18,305 bases of DNA. Source: Opitutales bacterium. Lineage in GTDB: Bacteria; Verrucomicrobiota; Verrucomicrobiia; Opitutales; Intestinicryptomonadaceae. The position numbers and the translations under genes are program-made. How positions within the stretch are numbered: position 1 is the first letter of the stretch; each line of letters opens with the position of its first letter. This document shows positions 14,767-18,305 of the stretch, in pieces. Below the pieces are notes generated by a model that saw only the letters and a program-made list of their open reading frames with translations, ran no database searches and was not told the DNA's origin. The DNA is taken from positions 1 through 18,305 of the forward strand of contig JAGBOM010000207.1 in NCBI GenBank assembly GCA_017633865.1. The letters run 5' to 3'.

Positions 14767-16164
14767 TTAAAGATTGAAGTAGCTTTCGGCGTTTCTAAAA
14801 GATATGTCGGAAACCGTTTCGCCGACGAGCCCGATGTCGTCGGGCAGGAGCCCGCTTTCCATTTCGCCTCCCAAAATGTTGCAGAGGTTACGCCTGAAAT
14901 ATTCGTGGCGCGAGTAGGACAAGAACGACCTCGAGTCCGTAAGCATTCCCACGAACCTGCTCAAAAGCCCGAGCTGCGAAAGAGCCTCAAGCTGGCGCTT
15001 CATGCCGTCAAGCTGGTCCAAGAACCACCAGCCCGAGCCGAGCTGTATTTTGCCCGGGCAGTAGGAGTCCTGAAAGTTGCCGAGCATTGTGGCGAGCATT
15101 TCGTTGTCTTTGGGGTGCAGGTTGTAGAGGATTGTGCGGCCGAGCTTGCCGCGCGAGTTTAGCCTGTCGAGATGCCTTGAAAGCGTGTAGGCGTAGTTGG
15201 ACTCGCCGATGGAGTCGAAGCCGGTGTCCGCGCCGATAAGCTCGAACATCTTTGTGTTGTTGTTTCGCATCGGGCCTATGTGAAGCTGGGTTGTCCAGCC
15301 CGCGTCGAAGTCCATAACGGCGCATTCTGTCAAAAACGCGCTTTTAAATTTCGCGGTTTCGATTTTTGAAAGCTTGCCGCCGCTTGTGGCCTTTCTGAAA
15401 ATCGCGTTGAGCTCCGCTGGGGTCGCCTCCTCGTACCAGATTGTGGATGTTCCGTTGTCGGAAAGGCGGCAGCCGGCGCTGTTAAAATAGTCGTGGCGCG
15501 ATTTTAGCGCGGAAAGAAGGTCGTCAAAATCGGAGATTTTAGAGCCGCACGCCGCGGAAAGCTCGTCAATATACTGCACGTACGCGCGCGGATTTTCGAC
15601 CGCGCAGGCCTTGTCGGGGCGGAAGGTGGGCAGGACTTTCGTCTCGAACTTGTCGTCGGCGATTTTTTTGTGCCAGCGCAGGTCGGAAGTTGGGTCGTCG
15701 GTGGTGCAGACGGCTTTTACGCCGTAGCGGCGCATGCACTCCCTTGCGGAGAGCCCGCCTTGCAGGACTTCGTTTGCCTTGTCCCAAATAAGCTGGGAGG
15801 TTTTAGGGCTTAGAAGCTCGTAGATGCCGAAGTATCTTGCAAGCTCGAGGTGCGTCCAGTGGTAAATCGGGTTGCGCAAAAGCTTTGGCATTGTTTGGGC
15901 GAACTTTTCGAACTTTTCGCGGTCGGGGGCGTCGCCGGTGATGTATTTTTCCTCGACGCCGTTGGAGCGCATTGCGCGCCATTTATAATGGTCGCCGCCG
16001 AGGAACACTTGAAAGACGTTGTCCCACTTGGCGTCTTCGGCCACTTCCCGCGGCGAAAGATGGCAATGAAAGTCTATTATGGGCATGTCTTTGGCGTAGC
16101 CGAAATAGAGCTTTTTCGCGGTTTCGGATTGAAGGAGAAAATTGTCGTTTATAAAAGTACGCAT
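14767..16164 (-). CDS. uxaC: Glucuronate isomerase UxaC
   Basis: UxaC interconverts D-glucuronate and D-fructuronate (and D-galacturonate and D-tagaturonate), the entry step of hexuronate breakdown. The start at 16164 gives 465 residues, the normal length, and the characteristic opening MRTFINDNFLLQSETAKKLY; an in-frame start at 16206 would add 14 atypical residues. Diagnostic features are the metal-type HCH motif in IIDFHCHLSPRE (29-40), KWRAMRSNGV (61-70), NPIYHWTHLEL (98-108) and CTTDDPTSDLRWHK further on. It is the first gene of the minus-strand operon, facing the LacI gene across 116 nt. The absence of UxaA and UxaB in the window points to the glucuronate rather than the galacturonate branch. 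Confidence 0.96.
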   Translation of the reverse strand: MRTFINDNFLLQSETAKKLYFGYAKDMPIIDFHCHLSPREVAEDAKWDNVFQVFLGGDHYKWRAMRSNGVEEKYITGDAPDREKFEKFAQTMPKLLRNPIYHWTHLELARYFGIYELLSPKTSQLIWDKANEVLQGGLSARECMRRYGVKAVCTTDDPTSDLRWHKKIADDKFETKVLPTFRPDKACAVENPRAYVQYIDELSAACGSKISDFDDLLSALKSRHDYFNSAGCRLSDNGTSTIWYEEATPAELNAIFRKATSGGKLSKIETAKFKSAFLTECAVMDFDAGWTTQLHIGPMRNNNTKMFELIGADTGFDSIGESNYAYTLSRHLDRLNSRGKLGRTILYNLHPKDNEMLATMLGNFQDSYCPGKIQLGSGWWFLDQLDGMKRQLEALSQLGLLSRFVGMLTDSRSFLSYSRHEYFRRNLCNILGGEMESGLLPDDIGLVGETVSDISFRNAESYFNL

Positions 16165-16280
16165 ATCGAATAAACTTAATGCTTTATCGTTTGAGAAAAT
16201 AGTCAAGCCTTTTTTGGCGGCGCAAAAAAACCCATAAAAAATCTCGACAAATTTTTGGGATTATATTGAGTTGTAAAAGT
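16165..16280. promoter_or_regulatory. Shared promoter region of the uronate operon and the LacI gene, with a candidate operator
   Basis: The 116-nt divergent gap carries TTGACT on the minus strand (16206-16201), a good -35 for uxaC, although no strong -10 follows at the usual distance. An imperfect operator-like element, CTTTAT-CG-TTTGAG (16182-16195 on plus), lies just downstream of that -35, where a bound LacI-type repressor would block transcription. Its TTTGAG half recurs in a perfect inverted repeat at 17424-17437. The promoter of the LacI gene is not clear. Confidence 0.45.
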
Positions 16281-17285
16281 ATGAAAGTAACCCAGAAGGA
16301 CATCGCAAAAAAATTGGGCGTGAGCACCTCGCTTGTTTCGAGGGTTTTGTCGGGCAAGGCCGAGGAAATCGGCATACGCCGCGAGCTTATAGACCGTGTC
16401 CAGGCGCTCGCCAAAAAGCTCAACTATGTGCCGAGCTCCGCGGCGCTGTCGTTAAAGGGCAAGAAAAGCGCGACGATAGGCGTGGTGGTGTACGACTTTT
16501 ACGACCCGTTCTTCACAAAGGTTATAGGCGAGCTTCAAAAAGTCGCGAACGAGGAAAATTTCTCCATTCTGCTTGTAGGGCTTACAAACCGCGCCCTTTC
16601 CGAGCAGAGCCTGCGCCCCCTTTACAAGCACAATGTTGACGGCATTATAATTGTGGGCTCCTACGGCGATATTTCGTGGGTTTCCGACTTCGCGGAAATC
16701 CCCGTCGCGAGAATCGGGCACGGCGCGGACAAGCGGCTGAAGCTTTCGGTCGCGGTTGACGAGCTTATGGCGATGACTTCAATTTGCGCGCATTTGTCCG
16801 GCCAGGAGGCGAAAAAAGTCGTTTTCGCCCGCCGAAACGCGGCCGTGCACGCGCGCAGGGAAGGGGTGTTTCTCGACGTTTTTACGGCAAAGAAGTTTTC
16901 GCAGGCGTATTCAATAAACAGCGTTTGCGAAAACGACATGCTCGCAGGCGCCGATATCGCCGAGACGATTTTGAAAAAGGGCGATTTGCCCGACGCCATC
17001 GTCTGCGCCTCCGACGTCATCGCTATGGGCGTTATAAAGCGGCTTTCGGAAGCGGGCGTAAAAGCCCCCCGCGACGTTTTGATTACGGGGTTTGACGACA
17101 TTTCGACTTCCGCCTGCTTTATGCCCTCCATTACCTCTTACCGGCAGTCTGTCGAGTACGCCGCGCAAAAGGCTTTTTATGCAGTGGCAAAGGGGCAGGG
17201 CAACGGGCATTTCGATTGCGTCGGCGAGCTTGTCATCCGCGAATCCTCCCAAAAAGCTGAAAAATCGGGGCGGAGCGGGAAATAA
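16281..17285 (+). CDS. LacI-family transcriptional regulator, probable uronate operon repressor
   Basis: The 334-residue protein has an N-terminal helix-turn-helix, VTQKDIAKKLGVSTSLVSRV (3-22), followed by the hinge LNYVPSSAALSLKGKKSATIG (48-67). A periplasmic-binding-protein-like effector domain runs from there to about 320, with YDFYDPFF, VDGIIIVGS, DAIVCASDVIAMGV and LITGFDDI. I chose the ATG at 16281, because the upstream TTG at 16266 only adds MSCKS ahead of the usual start of the domain. Divergent placement against uxaC suggests local control, with an intermediate of uronate breakdown as the likely effector. The effector and operator cannot be read with certainty. Confidence 0.93.
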   Translation: MKVTQKDIAKKLGVSTSLVSRVLSGKAEEIGIRRELIDRVQALAKKLNYVPSSAALSLKGKKSATIGVVVYDFYDPFFTKVIGELQKVANEENFSILLVGLTNRALSEQSLRPLYKHNVDGIIIVGSYGDISWVSDFAEIPVARIGHGADKRLKLSVAVDELMAMTSICAHLSGQEAKKVVFARRNAAVHARREGVFLDVFTAKKFSQAYSINSVCENDMLAGADIAETILKKGDLPDAIVCASDVIAMGVIKRLSEAGVKAPRDVLITGFDDISTSACFMPSITSYRQSVEYAAQKAFYAVAKGQGNGHFDCVGELVIRESSQKAEKSGRSGK

Positions 17286-17290
17286 GCAAA

Positions 17291-17320
17291 CTATTTTTTA
17301 TTTTAGGAAATAGCTTTTTT
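17291..17320 (+). terminator. Possible terminator of the LacI gene
   Basis: CTATTT (17291-17296) pairs with AAATAG (17308-17313) across an 11-nt loop, followed by CTTTTTT. The stem is short and AT-rich, so it is a weak candidate, but it sits just 5 nt after the stop codon. Confidence 0.45.
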
Positions 17321-17423
17321 AGAAAGCGCGGCTGATTTTCGCCCGCCAGTTTGTTTTTTATTATCCGCTTTTCTTGGGGCTTCTTTTCGGGAGCTTTATT
17401 GTTTTTTTGCGCGGATTTTTTAT

Positions 17424-17437
17424 CTCAAATGTTTGAG
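17424..17437. repeat. Perfect inverted repeat CTCAAA-TG-TTTGAG, operator-like
   Basis: Two 6-bp arms separated by 2 bp lie in the AT-rich leader of the secreted protein gene. The size and symmetry suit a LacI-type operator, and one half matches the element in the uxaC promoter. It sits 42 nt before the candidate -35 at 17479. Confidence 0.4.
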
Positions 17438-17478
17438 CGGGCTGATTTTTACTTTTTATTGATATTTGAATATTTATG

Positions 17479-17507
17479 TTGACTTTCTCGGAATAAAAAT
17501 CTAATTT
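17479..17507 (+). promoter_or_regulatory. Weak candidate promoter for the secreted repeat protein
   Basis: TTGACT (17479-17484) and TAATTT (17502-17507) are 17 nt apart in a very AT-rich tract before the gene. The -35 matches well, the -10 only half. The 280-nt gap from 17286 to 17565 shows no coding sequence. Confidence 0.35.
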
Positions 17508-17565
17508 TCGAATTATAAAATATAAATTTAAGTTCTATATATTAAAAACTTTCTTATATAACCCC

Positions 17566-18305
17566 ATGAAAACCATATCGCATAAGAAATTATCGCTCGC
17601 CTCGCTTGCATTGGCTTCGTCTTTTGCTTTCGCGGCTACTGAAGCAGACATACCCGTTGGCGCGCGCATTCGCGCCGACGCCATAGCTGACGGAGATTTT
17701 AACTCTCCCTCCGTTTGGAACCAATACGATGACGGCGGCTGGCAGAACGTTACAATGTCGGTCGTGCCGTGGGAAATATCAACTGTCGTCCCGGCTTGGG
17801 ACGGAACGCAGGTGCGCGTAAAGCTCGACAACAGCGTTCTTACGACTTCCGCCGCCATAGGCTCGGCGGGATCGCTGGTGGATATGACCGTCACGGGGCT
17901 TTGGAATTCCACGATAAACATTCAAAACGATTTTTACATCACAGGCAATTTTGCCCAGGACGGCAACGGTACAATTAACATTGGAAACGGCGCGACCGCT
18001 TCAATATCCGGCTTTTACAACCCCACTATAAATGTCAATAACGCCACTTTGATTTCAAGGGGCGAAAGCACCGCAAACGGCAATGTTTCCTTGTCGAACG
18101 GCGCCTCTCTTTACCAGATGAACGGCTATGTTTACGTGGAAAAGCAGTTCAATGTTGTGGATTCCACGTTCTATGGCAAAATCGCGACACGCAACGGCGC
18201 GGAAGTCGTATTTAAAAATTCCACGTTTAATTTCGGCAAGGACAACGAGTCTATCGGAATGAACAACCGCGGTTCGATTGTTTTCGAAAATTCCTTGATA
18301 AACGA
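17566..18305 (+). CDS. Secreted beta-helix-type repeat protein (autotransporter-like), 3' end missing
   Basis: The ATG at 17566 opens a frame that stays open to the right edge (246 full codons), so only the N terminus is seen. It begins with a classical signal peptide MKTISHKKLSLASLALASSF, ending in AFAA around residue 25. A segment with ADGDFNSPSVWN (43-54) resembles the opening of large surface proteins. From about residue 100 the sequence is rich in Asn, Gly, Ser and Thr, with repeating strands such as NGTINIGNGA, NPTINVNNATL and NSTFNF. This pattern is typical of right-handed beta-helix passenger domains in autotransporter or PEP-CTERM-type proteins. An outer-membrane barrel or sorting tail would be outside the window. 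The role is unknown; adhesion or polysaccharide binding is only a guess. No Shine-Dalgarno is seen. Confidence 0.8.
   Translation, partial: MKTISHKKLSLASLALASSFAFAATEADIPVGARIRADAIADGDFNSPSVWNQYDDGGWQNVTMSVVPWEISTVVPAWDGTQVRVKLDNSVLTTSAAIGSAGSLVDMTVTGLWNSTINIQNDFYITGNFAQDGNGTINIGNGATASISGFYNPTINVNNATLISRGESTANGNVSLSNGASLYQMNGYVYVEKQFNVVDSTFYGKIATRNGAEVVFKNSTFNFGKDNESIGMNNRGSIVFENSLIN

Overview
The window looks like chromosomal DNA of a moderately GC-rich, Gram-negative-type bacterium. The gene set suggests a gut or particle-associated Verrucomicrobiota (Opitutae-like). The clues are a PVC-style noncanonical ClpP, a metX-metW pair, a uronate operon carrying two Gfo/Idh/MocA oxidoreductases and an Nramp-like carrier, a very large secreted repeat protein, and sparse Shine-Dalgarno motifs. 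The lineage is an inference; no marker gene here settles it.

Left part (1-3540): a TPR protein cut by the left edge and closed by a strong terminator, an unrecognised secreted protein, and a convergent BASS-type (bile acid:sodium symporter family) membrane transporter.

Middle (3540-8595): a tRNA with CAU anticodon with its own promoter and a possible downstream terminator, and miaB (tRNA methylthiotransferase), both on the minus strand. Divergent from miaB is a plus-strand unit metX-metW-clpP-chagasin-like lipoprotein. Its gaps are 3, 7 and 1 nt, and it ends in two hairpin terminators.

Right part (8596-17285): a tight six-gene minus-strand operon, in transcription order uxaC, Gfo/Idh/MocA 1, Gfo/Idh/MocA 2, Nramp-like transporter, SDR fructuronate reductase, uxuA. 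A divergent LacI-family regulator shares its promoter region. UxaC converts glucuronate to fructuronate, the SDR reduces this to mannonate, and UxuA dehydrates mannonate to 2-keto-3-deoxygluconate. The carrier and the two extra oxidoreductases suggest import and redox processing of a modified or linked uronate. KDG kinase and KDPG aldolase are not in the window.

Right edge (17286-18305): an AT-rich leader with a perfect inverted repeat, followed by the start of a large secreted Asn/Gly/Ser-rich repeat protein that runs off the window.

The most unusual item is the uronate operon. Its only transporter has the Nramp fold signature but has lost the metal-binding residues and gained a large insert, so it may be an organic-solute carrier. 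No CRISPR array, insertion sequence, phage gene or rRNA was seen.
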